In this document: in pieces, positions 16,628 through 25,551 of the stretch | Numbering within the stretch: the first letter of the stretch is position 1 | How the letters are laid out: each line of letters starts with the position of its first letter | DNA from: Pelagibacteraceae bacterium AG-404-N13 | GTDB taxonomy: Bacteria; Pseudomonadota; Alphaproteobacteria; Pelagibacterales; Pelagibacteraceae | Direction: 5' to 3' | Assembly: GCA_003216255.1 (NCBI GenBank) | Contig: QCJD01000011.1 | Coordinates: forward strand, 1-52,729 | DNA: 52,729 bases | Made by a program: the position numbers and the translations under genes | Notes under the pieces: generated by a model | Told to the model about the DNA's origin: nothing | Seen by the model: only the letters and a program-made list of their open reading frames with translations | Databases searched by the model: none

Positions 16628-16747
16628 TTAGTTGTTACAACAACAACTTCCTGATTCAGGTCTGCACTTGCACTCTTTAGTACTGTCACATTCACATTTG
16701 TCATAAGTACAGTTTGTACATTTACATTTAGAGTTATTGCATGGCAT
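16628..16747 (-). CDS. Metallothionein-like 39-residue cysteine-rich peptide
   Basis: A short frame on the minus strand encodes 39 residues with 11 cysteines at positions 3, 8, 10, 13, 18, 20, 26, 28 and 35-37. The core reads SKCKCTNCTYDKCEC, then KECKCRPESGSCCCNN to the end. Three Cys-x-Cys motifs, a CCC run, many Lys/Ser/Thr and only one aromatic residue are the marks of a metallothionein, a peptide that chelates Zn, Cu or Cd in the cytoplasm. It does not match the classical bacterial SmtA layout with its histidines. It lies between an ETHE1-type dioxygenase and cysE-cysK on the same strand, so cysteine supply and use are side by side. The ribosome site is weak. Confidence 0.75.
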   Translation of the reverse strand: MPCNNSKCKCTNCTYDKCECDSTKECKCRPESGSCCCNN

Positions 16748-16798
16748 AAGAATAATATAATTATAGATCTATTAAAAACAAGGTCGAATTTACAGCAA

Positions 16799-17491
16799 TT
16801 ATAACTGATTTAACGTTAAACCCTTTAAATTTGCTGGAACCGCAACATCCATCATTTTGGGATTTGGAAGATTTAAATTATTCATGATTTCTGCATATTC
16901 CTCTTTAGATTTTACCTGCAAACGAGGATTGTTATTTTTTTCAATCTCAATAGTTGAGTTTTTTTTTCCATTATAATCGTGAGCTGGATAAACTAAGGTA
17001 TTTTCTGGTAATTTAAGTAATTTATTAAATAACGAGTCATACGCGTCAAGCGGACTCCCACTTTGAAAATCTGTTCTTCCTGTTCCATTTATTAAAAGTG
17101 TATCTCCAGTAAAAACTCTATCATCCATTAGATAGCAATAAGAACAATCAGTATGACCCGGGGTATAAATTGCTTTAAGTTTAATATTTTCAATATTTAA
17201 ATTTTCATCGTCTTTTAATTTTATATCAACCACTTCAGATTTTGATTTTTCTCCCATTACTCTAGCGCAATTTGTTCTTTTATTAAGTTCGTTAAGTCCT
17301 GATATGTGGTCAGCGTGAATATGAGTATCAATAACTTTAACTAATTTTAAATCTAAACTTTCCAGCACTCTTACATATTCATCTGTATATTCAATTACAG
17401 GATCAATAATTAGCGCTTCTCTTCCTTTACCACTTGAAATTATATAAGTGTAAGTTGATGATTTGTTGTCAAATAATTGGTTAAATATCAT
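16799..17491 (-). CDS. Persulfide dioxygenase, ETHE1-type metallo-beta-lactamase fold
   Basis: A 230-residue mononuclear-iron enzyme that oxidises glutathione persulfide to sulfite. The metal site is the THIHADH motif (H57, H59, D61, H62), H113 in YTPGHTD and D130 in FTGD. The segment GTGRTDFQSG, with R139 and D141, and PAHDYNG distinguish ETHE1/PDO from glyoxalase II, which lacks them. The gene precedes the metallothionein-like peptide and cysE-cysK on the same strand and is divergent from a peroxiredoxin, so it fits sulfide/persulfide detoxification linked to cysteine metabolism. Confidence 0.92.
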   Translation of the reverse strand: MIFNQLFDNKSSTYTYIISSGKGREALIIDPVIEYTDEYVRVLESLDLKLVKVIDTHIHADHISGLNELNKRTNCARVMGEKSKSEVVDIKLKDDENLNIENIKLKAIYTPGHTDCSYCYLMDDRVFTGDTLLINGTGRTDFQSGSPLDAYDSLFNKLLKLPENTLVYPAHDYNGKKNSTIEIEKNNNPRLQVKSKEEYAEIMNNLNLPNPKMMDVAVPANLKGLTLNQL

Positions 17492-17513
17492 TGATAAAAA
17501 ATATTATTAAAAT

Positions 17514-17542
17514 TTGCATACCAAATCAATCTTGTTTATAAT
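17514..17542 (+). promoter_or_regulatory. Sigma-70-type promoter of the 1-Cys peroxiredoxin gene
   Basis: TTGCAT at 17514-17519 and a perfect TATAAT at 17537-17542 are separated by exactly 17 bases. The ATG follows at 17574 after AAAGGAGA. This is the clearest housekeeping promoter I see in the window. Confidence 0.7.
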
Positions 17543-17573
17543 AATTCTAAAAAATTAAAAGGAGACAAGTATT

Positions 17574-18233
17574 ATGTTAAAAATAAACAGTGTTTGCCCA
17601 GATTTTCAATGCAAAACTTCAGAAGGAGACATATCTTTTCATGAATGGCTTGGAGATAGTTGGGGCGTATTATTTTCACACCCAAAAGATTTTACTCCAG
17701 TATGTACTACAGAATTAGGTTCTTTAGGACAGATGAAAGCTGAATTTGACGCAAGAAATGTTAAAGTTATTGGATTAAGTGTAGATGGTGTTGAAGATCA
17801 TAAAAAATGGTTAGAAGATATTAAAGATGTATCAGGAACTAAACCAAATTATCCAATTATAGCTGATGAAGATTTAAAAGTTGCAAAACTTTTTAATATG
17901 CTAGAAGGAGATGCGGGAACTACTTCAATGGGTCGTACTGCAGTTGATAACGAAACTGTAAGGACTGTGTTTGTAATAAGACCTGATAAAAGAATTGGTT
18001 TATATCTTACTTATCCAATGGCAACAGGTAGAAACTTTCATGAAATCTTGAGAGCTATCGATTCAATGCAGCTTACTGCAAAACACAAAGTTGCAACACC
18101 TGCAAATTGGAAAAAAGGTGAAGATGTGGTTATTCTACCAGCTGTGAAAGATGATGAAGCTAAAAAAATATATCCAGACGGTTGGGAAACAGTAAAACCA
18201 TATTTAAGAAAAGTACCAGACCCATCAAAATAA
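17574..18233 (+). CDS. 1-Cys peroxiredoxin (Prx6 type)
   Basis: A 219-residue peroxiredoxin that reduces hydrogen peroxide or alkyl peroxides. The peroxidatic cysteine is C44 in FTPVCTTELG, and the Prx6 subgroup is shown by the length, the segment GRTAVDNETVRTVFVIRPDKR and the C-terminal PANWKKGEDVVILPAV. No resolving cysteine is seen in the C-terminal part, consistent with a 1-Cys enzyme reduced by glutathione or another thiol. It is divergent from the persulfide dioxygenase, with its own promoter in the 82-base gap, and it ends at a strong hairpin. Confidence 0.95.
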   Translation: MLKINSVCPDFQCKTSEGDISFHEWLGDSWGVLFSHPKDFTPVCTTELGSLGQMKAEFDARNVKVIGLSVDGVEDHKKWLEDIKDVSGTKPNYPIIADEDLKVAKLFNMLEGDAGTTSMGRTAVDNETVRTVFVIRPDKRIGLYLTYPMATGRNFHEILRAIDSMQLTAKHKVATPANWKKGEDVVILPAVKDDEAKKIYPDGWETVKPYLRKVPDPSK

Positions 18234-18250
18234 TCTGGTATACAGAAATT

Positions 18251-18299
18251 AAAAACCTCAGCATTGAGAATCCTCTCAATTAAGTCTGAGGTTTTTTTT
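18251..18299. terminator. Terminator between peroxiredoxin and racemase
   Basis: An outer stem AAAAACCTCAG (18251-18261) pairs with CTGAGGTTTTT (starting at 18286), and a second inner stem ATTGAGA/TCTCAAT (18263-18269 with 18274-18280) closes the hairpin. Runs of A and T on the two sides make it usable in both directions, between the convergent genes ending at 18233 and 18302. Confidence 0.85.
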
Positions 18300-18301
18300 A
18301 T

Positions 18302-19000
18302 TTAGGATCTTTTATATTTTTTCATTGAAACATTGGCTAATAGTAAATTTGGATCAATAAAAATTTTTGACTGTTTAATTTTTTTAAATGATTTGTAAGC
18401 AAATATTGCTATCGGCAATTCAGTGCAGCCGAGTATTATTTTTTTACAATTAATTTTCATTAAATAATTAACTGCAGGTCTAATAGCTCTTTCTGCTTCT
18501 TTTATTTTGCCCATTTTTACATATTTTATTGATTTGTTAACCGAACTTTTTTGCAAAGACTTTACCGGACTAACTAATTGAAAATTTTTTTCAAAGTATC
18601 TGTGATATACTTTGGTAGCTAGTGTGGCTTCAGTACTTAAAAGTCCAATCTTTGAATTTTTCTTGCATCTTTTTTTCGTATCCAAATATACTTCTTTTGG
18701 CATACTAATTATTGGAATTTTAATTTTCTTTTGAAGGTCATCGTGCCAATAATGAGCTGTATTACAAGGCATTACTATAAATTTACATTTATTTTTTTGT
18801 AGCATTTTACATCCCTTAACAAGAGCATTTAAAACATTGTAATATTTTTTTAAATTTTCTGGTCTTTTGGGCGTATCTGATTTGTTATAAAGAACAAATA
18901 ATGGATATTGTTGATCTAGTTTTCCTCTATTTATTTTTGCTAGTTTATTACAGAAGTCCAAGCCAGCTTGAGTCCCCATTCCACCTAAAATACCGATCAT
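18302..19000 (-). CDS. Aspartate/glutamate racemase-family protein
   Basis: A 232-residue protein with the two-cysteine active site of PLP-independent amino-acid racemases: C79 in VMPCNTAHYW and C192 in ILGCTELP. The N-terminus MIGILGGMGTQAG is the standard aspartate racemase opening. It would interconvert L- and D-aspartate or a similar acid. It is very lysine-rich and slightly short. It is divergent from the hydrolase-MFS-LysE group, with only 64 bases between starts. Confidence 0.88.
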   Translation of the reverse strand: MIGILGGMGTQAGLDFCNKLAKINRGKLDQQYPLFVLYNKSDTPKRPENLKKYYNVLNALVKGCKMLQKNKCKFIVMPCNTAHYWHDDLQKKIKIPIISMPKEVYLDTKKRCKKNSKIGLLSTEATLATKVYHRYFEKNFQLVSPVKSLQKSSVNKSIKYVKMGKIKEAERAIRPAVNYLMKINCKKIILGCTELPIAIFAYKSFKKIKQSKIFIDPNLLLANVSMKKYKRS

Positions 19001-19064
19001 ATATATTTAGTTTTTGATTTTTCTATTAATCATTGATCTATACAACTATATTTTAAAATTATTT

Positions 19065-19817
19065 ATGCAAGAAATTTATATAGATGATGTTGGAAAAGGA
19101 TTTCCTTTAGTTTTAGTTCATGGATACTTAGGTTCTTCAGAAATGTGGAATTTACAAAAAAATTTTTTAAGCAAGTATTTTCGAATAATTACACCTGCCT
19201 TACCTGGCTTTGGGGAAAGTTATAAAGCTCAGTCTTTAGACAATATTAATTTAATTGCAAAATTTATATTAAAATGCCTAGATGAAAAAAAAATAAATGA
19301 ATTTCATTTAATGGGACATTCAATGGGAGGGATGGTAGTTCAAGAAATGGTAAAAATATCTCAAAATAGAGTTAAAAAGTTAATATGTTTTGGGACTGGT
19401 TCAATTGGAGATATTCCTGGAAGATTTGAACCTTTGGAAAAAACAAGAGAAAGATTAAAAAAAGATGGATTAAAAGAAACAGTAAATAGGATTCCTCAAA
19501 ATTGGTTCGTGGAAGGAATTAAGGCTAAATATTATTATTTTTGTGAAAATGCAGTCAAAAATATTTCTATAGAAACGGCAGATAATGCTCTAGTAGCCAT
19601 GAAAAATTGGAGAGGATATGAAAATTTAAAAAACATTAAACAAGATACCTTGATCATTTGGGGTGATAAAGATGTTTCATATAATTTTAATCAAGTTGAT
19701 GCATTAAAAAAAAATATACCTAAAAGTAAATTGGAGATCTTTAAAGGTTGCGCTCACAATGTTCATCTTGAAGAACCTCAAAAGTTCAATGAGACAGTAA
19801 AAAACTTCTTATCATGA
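19065..19817 (+). CDS. Alpha/beta-fold hydrolase
   Basis: A 250-residue hydrolase with HGYLGSSEMW as the oxyanion region, nucleophile S86 in GHSMGGM, the acid in WGDKDVSYN and the histidine in CAHNVHLEEP, so the triad is complete. The start at 19065 gives a normal N-terminus (MQEIYIDDVGKGFPLVLVHG); the frame is open to 19014 but that stretch is not family-like. No ribosome site is visible, so the transcript may be leaderless. It overlaps the following MFS gene by 4 bases. Substrate unknown; the closest shapes are esterases and haloperoxidase-like hydrolases. Confidence 0.87.
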   Translation: MQEIYIDDVGKGFPLVLVHGYLGSSEMWNLQKNFLSKYFRIITPALPGFGESYKAQSLDNINLIAKFILKCLDEKKINEFHLMGHSMGGMVVQEMVKISQNRVKKLICFGTGSIGDIPGRFEPLEKTRERLKKDGLKETVNRIPQNWFVEGIKAKYYYFCENAVKNISIETADNALVAMKNWRGYENLKNIKQDTLIIWGDKDVSYNFNQVDALKKNIPKSKLEIFKGCAHNVHLEEPQKFNETVKNFLS

Positions 19818-20977
19818 ACAGAAATCTTTTAATTCTTACATTAAGTCAAATTTTTAGTTTTACTGCTGCTCCAGTTACAGTATTTTTAAGTGGAATCATT
19901 GGTTCTCAAATTAGCCCTTTAAAATCACTTGCTACATTGCCAATGTCAATATCGGTAGTCGGCATAGCAGTTGGTGCAATCTTTGCAACAAAAGTTATGA
20001 GTTTAATAGGAAGAAAAGCTGGATTTATTTCAGCATCAATTGGAAATTTTTTAGTCTCTATATTGGCAGCCTATTCAATAATAGATCAGAGTTTTATTTT
20101 ATTTTGTTTTTCAAATTTTTTCCTTGGTATTGGTATGGCCTTTACACATCAATATCGTTTTGCTGCAGCTGAAAGTGTAGAAAAAGATAAAGTACCTAGA
20201 GCAATTTCAATTATTTTATTAGGTGGAATTGTTTCAGCATTTTTAGGGCCAAGCTTGGCAAATTATGGAAAAGATATTGTTACTAATCAATTGTATGTTG
20301 GATCTTATTTGTCACTTGCAATTTTAACTATTATTCCAGCGATTTTCTTTTTATTTTATGAAAATACATCAAAATTAGAATCTAATATAAAAAGTTCAGG
20401 AAGAAGTGTTTTAGAATTAATTTCGCAACCTAGATTTTTACAAGCACTTGTAGCTTCGGCATTTGGATATGCAATAATGACATTTTTGATGACGGCAACT
20501 CCTTTAAGTATGCATGTAATGGAAAAAATGAGTCTAAGCAAAACAGGTTTGGTTATACAGTTTCATGTTGTAGCAATGTTTTTACCATCCTTGATAACTG
20601 GAAATTTAGTTAAAAAATTTGGTCACAGCAATATGATGTACGCAGGAGTTTTTCTTTACAGCATAACTATAATAGCAAGTTTCTTTGATCAAACTTATTA
20701 TAACTATATGTTTGCATTAATTTTTTTAGGTTTAGGTTGGAATTTTTTATTTATATCTGGAACGAGTCTACTGGTTTTAACTTATAAAGAAGAAGAAAAA
20801 TTCAAAGCCCAAGGATTAAATGATTTTATTGTATATTCTGTTCATGCTACCGGTAGTTTATCAGCTGGAATTTTAATTGTTCTTACTAACTGGAAAATGA
20901 TGAATTTACTATGTATACCGTTTTTAATAATCATTATCCTAACCACTTTAAGAGCAGATATATTAAGTAAAAAATGA
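19814..20977 (+). CDS. Major facilitator superfamily transporter
   Basis: A 387-residue membrane protein with about twelve hydrophobic segments. The loop after helix 2 reads KVMSLIGRKAGFISAS, a variant of the MFS motif A, and NLVKKFGHSNMMYAG is its counterpart in the second half. It shares ATGA overlaps with the hydrolase before it and with LysE after it, so the three are translated together. The overall look is that of YfcJ/NarK-unrelated drug- or metabolite-efflux proteins; the direction of transport is not known. Confidence 0.88.
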   Translation: MNRNLLILTLSQIFSFTAAPVTVFLSGIIGSQISPLKSLATLPMSISVVGIAVGAIFATKVMSLIGRKAGFISASIGNFLVSILAAYSIIDQSFILFCFSNFFLGIGMAFTHQYRFAAAESVEKDKVPRAISIILLGGIVSAFLGPSLANYGKDIVTNQLYVGSYLSLAILTIIPAIFFLFYENTSKLESNIKSSGRSVLELISQPRFLQALVASAFGYAIMTFLMTATPLSMHVMEKMSLSKTGLVIQFHVVAMFLPSLITGNLVKKFGHSNMMYAGVFLYSITIIASFFDQTYYNYMFALIFLGLGWNFLFISGTSLLVLTYKEEEKFKAQGLNDFIVYSVHATGSLSAGILIVLTNWKMMNLLCIPFLIIIILTTLRADILSKK

Positions 20978-21588
20978 GCTTTCTATTACTTGGGTTTGTA
21001 ACAGGTTTGAGTTTGATTTTAGCTATCGGAGCTCAAAATATTTTTGTTATAGAACAAGGTTTAAAAAAACAATATGTTTTTCTGGTTTGTTTAATTTGTT
21101 CTATATCTGACTTAATTCTAATTTTTTTAGGAATATTTTTATTTGAATATTTTAAAGTTTATTTCACACAATATATTGAATTAATTTTTAATGTTTTGCT
21201 ATTTATATTCTTAGTTTACTTTGTATATAGCAAAGTTAGATCGTTGTATAAAAGATCTAATCTAAACTTTGAAAACAACACTTTTTCTTTAAGCAATATA
21301 ATAGTTAAAACCTTAGGATTTACGTATTTAAACCCACACGTTTATTCAGACACAGTATTTTTTTTAGGAAATTTTTCAAAAAATTTTCTAATTTATCAAA
21401 AATATTATTTTGGAATAGGTGCCTCTATTGCTTCATTTTTGTTTTTTTTCTCATTAGGTTACCTGGCTAAATTTTTTTCAAATAATTTAATAAACTCGAA
21501 TGCATGGAAAACTATTAATTTCTTTATAATTATATTTATGACTGTTTTATCAAGCTATGTGTTTATGGAAATTATTGAATTAATTTAA
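20974..21588 (+). CDS. LysE/ArgO-family amino acid exporter
   Basis: A 204-residue protein with about six membrane segments. The N-terminus GFVTGLSLILAIGAQNIFVIEQGL is the diagnostic LysE/ArgO opening, and LNPHVYSDTVFFLGNF is the conserved second motif with its Asn-Pro-His. LysE exports lysine and arginine; ArgO arginine. It is coupled by a 4-base overlap to the MFS gene. The partner hydrolase suggests that the exported compound could be a hydrolysis product, but that is a guess. Confidence 0.92.
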   Translation: MSFLLLGFVTGLSLILAIGAQNIFVIEQGLKKQYVFLVCLICSISDLILIFLGIFLFEYFKVYFTQYIELIFNVLLFIFLVYFVYSKVRSLYKRSNLNFENNTFSLSNIIVKTLGFTYLNPHVYSDTVFFLGNFSKNFLIYQKYYFGIGASIASFLFFFSLGYLAKFFSNNLINSNAWKTINFFIIIFMTVLSSYVFMEIIELI

Positions 21589-21705
21589 ATATTCTGTATG
21601 TGGCAACTTGCACCATTATATCAACTTGTCAAAATCATTTGAGTGATTACATAAATATTATAATCAATCAGATATTGCGGAAATTATAGAAAGGATCTTA
21701 TACTT

Positions 21706-22146
21706 ATGAAAAAGAAAAACTTAATGGGATTTATAATTTCAATAACTTTATTAATGTTTTCTACTAATTCAATGGCAGCAGACGAAACTATCGAAATGTT
21801 AAATAAACTTGGGAAAGAGTCAATGGTTTACTCAAAAAAGGTAGTAAGAGTTGATGTTGGAGATACTGTTTTTTGGAAAGCAACTGACAAAGGCCATAAT
21901 GTAGAATTTATAAAAGGTGGTATTCCTGAAGGAGTAGATAAATTTAAATCTAAATATAATAAGGATACAGAATATCAGTTTACGGTGCCTGGTATTTACG
22001 CTTATTGGTGCACACCTCACAAAAATATGGGCATGATAGGTTTTGTGGTTGTTGGTGATGACAAATCAAATTTAGAAGCAATTAAAAAAATTAAGTTTAT
22101 GGCTAAATCAAAAAAAATTGCTCCTGATCTAATTAATTCTTTATAA
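21706..22146 (+). CDS. Pseudoazurin-type blue copper protein
   Basis: A 146-residue periplasmic electron carrier. The signal peptide is MKKKNLMGFIISITLLMFSTNSMA. The copper ligands are H64 in KGHNVEF, and C102, H105 and M110 in YWCTPHKNMGM (Cys-x2-His-x4-Met), the pseudoazurin spacing. The mature part begins DETIEMLNKLGKESMVYS, also typical. In other bacteria pseudoazurin feeds nitrite or nitrous-oxide reductases, which are not expected here, so it probably links the cytochrome bc1 or another donor to a terminal acceptor. AAAGGA lies upstream of the start. Confidence 0.93.
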   Translation: MKKKNLMGFIISITLLMFSTNSMAADETIEMLNKLGKESMVYSKKVVRVDVGDTVFWKATDKGHNVEFIKGGIPEGVDKFKSKYNKDTEYQFTVPGIYAYWCTPHKNMGMIGFVVVGDDKSNLEAIKKIKFMAKSKKIAPDLINSL

Positions 22147-22152
22147 AAAATT

Positions 22153-22186
22153 ATAACTAGGGCTAAAATTTATTAGTCTTAGTTAT
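22153..22186. terminator. Hairpin between pseudoazurin and the HisD-family gene
   Basis: Two 14-base arms, 22153-22166 (ATAACTAGGGCTAA) and 22173-22186, pair with two wobble positions around a 6-base loop. AT-rich flanks lie on both sides. It is placed between two convergent stops, so a shared terminator is likely. Confidence 0.6.
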
Positions 22187-22211
22187 ATTTAAAAAATTTA
22201 ATTTAAACTTA

Positions 22212-23498
22212 TTAATTTGAAAATCCGTATTTTCTAAGTCTTACATCACCTGTTCTTGCATGAGCTTCCATTCCTTCATATCTAGAAATTCTTGCACAAG
22301 CAGCACCAACTTCTTTTGTTGAAGCTTTAGTCATTCTTTGAAAACTTAAAGTTTTTATAAATTTACCAACAAATAATCCTCCAGTATATCTTCCCGCACC
22401 CTTAGTTGGTAAAATATGGTTTGTTCCTGAACATTTATCTCCATATGCAACAGTTGTTTCTTCTCCTATAAATAATGATCCATAATTTTTTAATCTTTCA
22501 TGAAACCATTTAAGATTTTTTGTCTGTACTTCTAAGTGTTCAGGAGCATATTCATCGCTTATCTTTGCAATTTCTTCATATGTATCACACAAAATTACTT
22601 CACCATAATCTCTCCAAGCAGCCTCTGAGTTTTCTCTAGGTAATTCTGGTAAATCAGCAATTAATTCTGGAACTCTTTTCATTACATACTCTGCGAGTTT
22701 TCTACTTGTCGTAAATAACCATGCAGGAGAGTTATAACCATGTTCAGCTTGTCCAACTAAATCGAAAGCCACAAGTTCCGCATCTGCTGAGTCATCTGCA
22801 ATAACTGCTATTTCGGTTGGTCCTGCAAATAAATCAATCCCTACTTTTCCAAAAAGTATTCTTTTAGCTTCAGCAACAAATTGATTTCCAGGTCCTACTA
22901 AAATATCTGCTGGAGCATTTCCAAACAATCCATTAGTCATTGCTGCAATTGCTTGAACTCCACCTAAATTCATTATTACATCTGCACCGCATAAGTCAGC
23001 AGTGTAAACAATCGAAGGATGAACACCTATATTTGGTTTAGGAGAGCTACATACTAAAATATTTTTTACACCTGCTACTTTTGCTGTAGTTACACTCATT
23101 ACAGCAGAAGCTATATGAGCATATCTTCCTGCAGGCACATAACATCCGGCTGTATTTACTGGTATTAATTTTTGACCTGCATATAAACCTTCTGATAATT
23201 CTACTTCAAAATCTTGACCATAATTTTTGAGTTGTGCTTCTGCAAATTTTCTAACTCTGTCATGTGAAAATTGAATATCGTCCTTAGTTTTTTGATCTAA
23301 ATTCTTTTTTATTTCTTCAATTTTTTCTTTTGATACTATTACTTCGCCTTCATATTTATCAAATTTTTTTGAAAGTTCTTTACAACCATCCTCTTTTGTT
23401 TTTTCTATATCTTTAAGTATATTTTCTACGATCTGTCTCGTTTTAGTATCATCAGTAGATGAAGTTTTTGGAGATTTTTTTAAAAATTCAATTGTCAT
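22212..23498 (-). CDS. Histidinol dehydrogenase-family enzyme, probably sulfopropanediol 3-dehydrogenase-like
   Basis: A 428-residue zinc enzyme of the HisD family. The metal site residues are visible in GQAEHGYNS and in MEAHARTGDVRL near the C-terminus; the NAD-binding part contains GGVQAIAAMTNGLFGN and VGPGNQFVAEAKR. It differs from biosynthetic HisD in features I associate with HpsN, the 2,3-dihydroxypropane-1-sulfonate dehydrogenase: IEFLKKS at the start, AGCYVPAGRYAHIASA, WRDYGEVILC and YGDKCSGTNHILPT. No other histidine gene is near. Two genes to the right lie an acetyl-phosphate enzyme and an Ldh-family oxidoreductase, both of which occur in sulfonate pathways. A true HisD role remains possible. 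Confidence 0.82.
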   Translation of the reverse strand: MTIEFLKKSPKTSSTDDTKTRQIVENILKDIEKTKEDGCKELSKKFDKYEGEVIVSKEKIEEIKKNLDQKTKDDIQFSHDRVRKFAEAQLKNYGQDFEVELSEGLYAGQKLIPVNTAGCYVPAGRYAHIASAVMSVTTAKVAGVKNILVCSSPKPNIGVHPSIVYTADLCGADVIMNLGGVQAIAAMTNGLFGNAPADILVGPGNQFVAEAKRILFGKVGIDLFAGPTEIAVIADDSADAELVAFDLVGQAEHGYNSPAWLFTTSRKLAEYVMKRVPELIADLPELPRENSEAAWRDYGEVILCDTYEEIAKISDEYAPEHLEVQTKNLKWFHERLKNYGSLFIGEETTVAYGDKCSGTNHILPTKGAGRYTGGLFVGKFIKTLSFQRMTKASTKEVGAACARISRYEGMEAHARTGDVRLRKYGFSN

Positions 23499-23549
23499 TT
23501 ATTTTATATTTATCGTATCTAAGAACTATGTTTTATTCACAATATTTTA

Positions 23550-24461
23550 TTAATCAAGTGCTACTACTGAGGCAGCTATTGATGCTAATCTAGCAGTAGC
23601 GTCATCAGATCTACTTGTTATAACTATCGGTACTTTTCCTCCCACCACTACTCCAGCTGCACATGCACCCATAAAATAGATCATCATCTTAACTAATGCA
23701 TTTCCAGTTTCTACGTTTGGAACAAGCAAAACATCTGCATCACCAGCAACTTCATTTTTTATGCCTTTGATAGCAGCTGATTTTTTTGAAATACTATTAT
23801 CAAATGCTAATGGTCCAAAAATATCTGCATTAAAAGCCTCTTTTTTACAAAGTTCTGTTATTTCTTTAGCTTCAAGAGAGCTTTGCATGCTTTCCAAAAC
23901 TTCTTCCGTTGCAGATAGAATAGAAATTTTTGGTCTTGGAATATTTATTCTATGACAAAAATCTATTACATTTCTGAGTATATGCATTTTTGTTTTTATA
24001 TTTGGATTAACGTTTAAAGCACCATCAGTAATTATTAATGGTTTGTCATCTTTTTCCAAAGTCATGTGCCAGATATGACTCAATCTAGTTTTTCCAATTA
24101 AATTATATTCTCTTTTGAAAACTTCTTTCATTAAAATATCTGTGTGAATATGACCTTTTACAATTATCCTAACTTTATTATCAGCAGCTAGTCGCGAAGC
24201 AACTTTTGCAGTATCATTTTCAATCTTTTCATGAATTATTTCATAACTTGATAAATCAAACTTAAGCTCTTCCGCACATTTTTTTATTTCATTCTCATCA
24301 CCTATAAAAACTGGTTCAATTAAATTTTCCTTCACAGCATCCATAGCAGAAAGCATGGGTAGTGTTTTTCCTGCATTTACAATAGCGGCTTTAACACCTT
24401 TTTTTTGATGCGCAGTATCTAATAGGTTTATTGGGCAAACTGTTGATTTATCTGAAAGCAT
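23550..24461 (-). CDS. Phosphate acetyl/butyryltransferase-family protein
   Basis: A 303-residue protein of the PTA_PTB family. It lacks the long N-terminal domain of the large Pta and matches the short form, with LSATEEVLESMQSS, FGPLAFDNSISKKSAAIKG and the C-terminal GKVPIVITSRSDDATARLAS. It would exchange acyl groups between CoA and phosphate, for example acetyl phosphate to acetyl-CoA. It lies 51 bases upstream of the HisD-family gene on the same strand and is divergent from a BASS-family transporter. If the neighbour works on sulfonates, this could use the acetyl phosphate that Xsc makes; no xsc is in the window. Confidence 0.88.
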   Translation of the reverse strand: MLSDKSTVCPINLLDTAHQKKGVKAAIVNAGKTLPMLSAMDAVKENLIEPVFIGDENEIKKCAEELKFDLSSYEIIHEKIENDTAKVASRLAADNKVRIIVKGHIHTDILMKEVFKREYNLIGKTRLSHIWHMTLEKDDKPLIITDGALNVNPNIKTKMHILRNVIDFCHRINIPRPKISILSATEEVLESMQSSLEAKEITELCKKEAFNADIFGPLAFDNSISKKSAAIKGIKNEVAGDADVLLVPNVETGNALVKMMIYFMGACAAGVVVGGKVPIVITSRSDDATARLASIAASVVALD

Positions 24462-24572
24462 TAAATTTATTTAATTAGATCTAATATTTATAATAGTAAT
24501 AAATTGCAACTTATTTTTAGTGATAATTATAAAAAATAGTTTATTTTAATTTCTAAGTTTACTGAATAGCAA

Positions 24573-25439
24573 ATGGAAATTGTAACTAAAATAGCACCAA
24601 TCATATTGGCTTTAATTATGTTAGGCCTTGGCTTAGGTTTAAGGTTTGAGGATTTTACAAGAGTATTTAAATCACCAAAAGATTTTTTTGTTGGTTTTTT
24701 TTCTCAAATAATAATTCTTCCATTAATAGCTTATTTGCTAATTATTATTTTAAGAACACCACCAGAAATAGCTATAGGTGTAATGATTATTGCAGCAGCT
24801 CCAGGAGGCGTTACATCAAATATTTTAACAAAGTTTGCTAATGGAGATGTTGCATTGTCAATATCTTTAACAGCTGTGATTAGTTTAATTAGCATCATTA
24901 CTGTTCCCTTAATAATATTTACTTCGGCTGATATGCTTGGAATAAAAGAAGTTTCTCAAAATATTTCAATGACAGGCATTGCAATAAAAATGTTTCTAGT
25001 CGTTACAGTACCAGTTATTTTAGGAATGATCATTAGAAAATTTGCTGAAAATTTCGTAGCTTCAAAAGTTGAAATATTTAATAAACTGAACATAATATTT
25101 TTCATAATTTTTTTCATAGCAGCGTTCTATGAAGAAAAAGAAAATATAATAAATTTTATAATCCAAGCAGGTTTAATTGCGTTGATTTTAAATATATCGA
25201 TGATGGTAATTGCATATTATATCGCTAAAGCTTTCACTTCTGGAATTAAACAGATGAAATGTATCGCTTTAGAATGTGGATTACAGAATGGCACTTTAGC
25301 ATTATTCGTATCAACACAAATATTTGGTAAAGATATAATATACGCTATACCAACAGGTGCTTATGCATTGATAATGTATATCACTGGATTTATTTTTATT
25401 TATATTTTGAAAAGTTCTAAATCGAACATAAAAGAATAA
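24573..25439 (+). CDS. Bile acid:sodium symporter (BASS) family transporter
   Basis: A 288-residue membrane protein with eight to ten hydrophobic segments. The family motifs are LGLGLGLRFEDFTRVFKSPK at the start, AAAPGGVTSNILTKFANGDVALS in the first crossover, and ECGLQNGTLALF in the second. BASS proteins take up organic acids with sodium, including pyruvate, pantothenate and sulfonated bile acids. It is divergent from the phosphotransacetylase-family gene across 111 bases, so shared regulation is possible and a sulfonate or carboxylate substrate is a reasonable guess. Confidence 0.9.
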   Translation: MEIVTKIAPIILALIMLGLGLGLRFEDFTRVFKSPKDFFVGFFSQIIILPLIAYLLIIILRTPPEIAIGVMIIAAAPGGVTSNILTKFANGDVALSISLTAVISLISIITVPLIIFTSADMLGIKEVSQNISMTGIAIKMFLVVTVPVILGMIIRKFAENFVASKVEIFNKLNIIFFIIFFIAAFYEEKENIINFIIQAGLIALILNISMMVIAYYIAKAFTSGIKQMKCIALECGLQNGTLALFVSTQIFGKDIIYAIPTGAYALIMYITGFIFIYILKSSKSNIKE

Positions 25440-25551
25440 TTTTTTAAGCTTATAGACCCAATATGAACACTTAAGATTTAAAAAAACCTATTTTGATGAT
25501 TTGAAAATTTGAGAAATAAATTATTTTGTACTAAAATAATTTCTAAGAAAT

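Noticed and set aside
21590-21705. FNR-type box before pseudoazurin (TTGTCAAAATCATTTGAG region)
   Set aside because: The half-sites do not fit TTGAT-N4-ATCAA at the right spacing; AT-rich chance is enough.
22212-23498. Plain histidine biosynthesis assignment for the HisD-family gene
   Set aside because: Not excluded, but the lack of other his genes and the HpsN-like segments made the sulfonate reading the better first choice.
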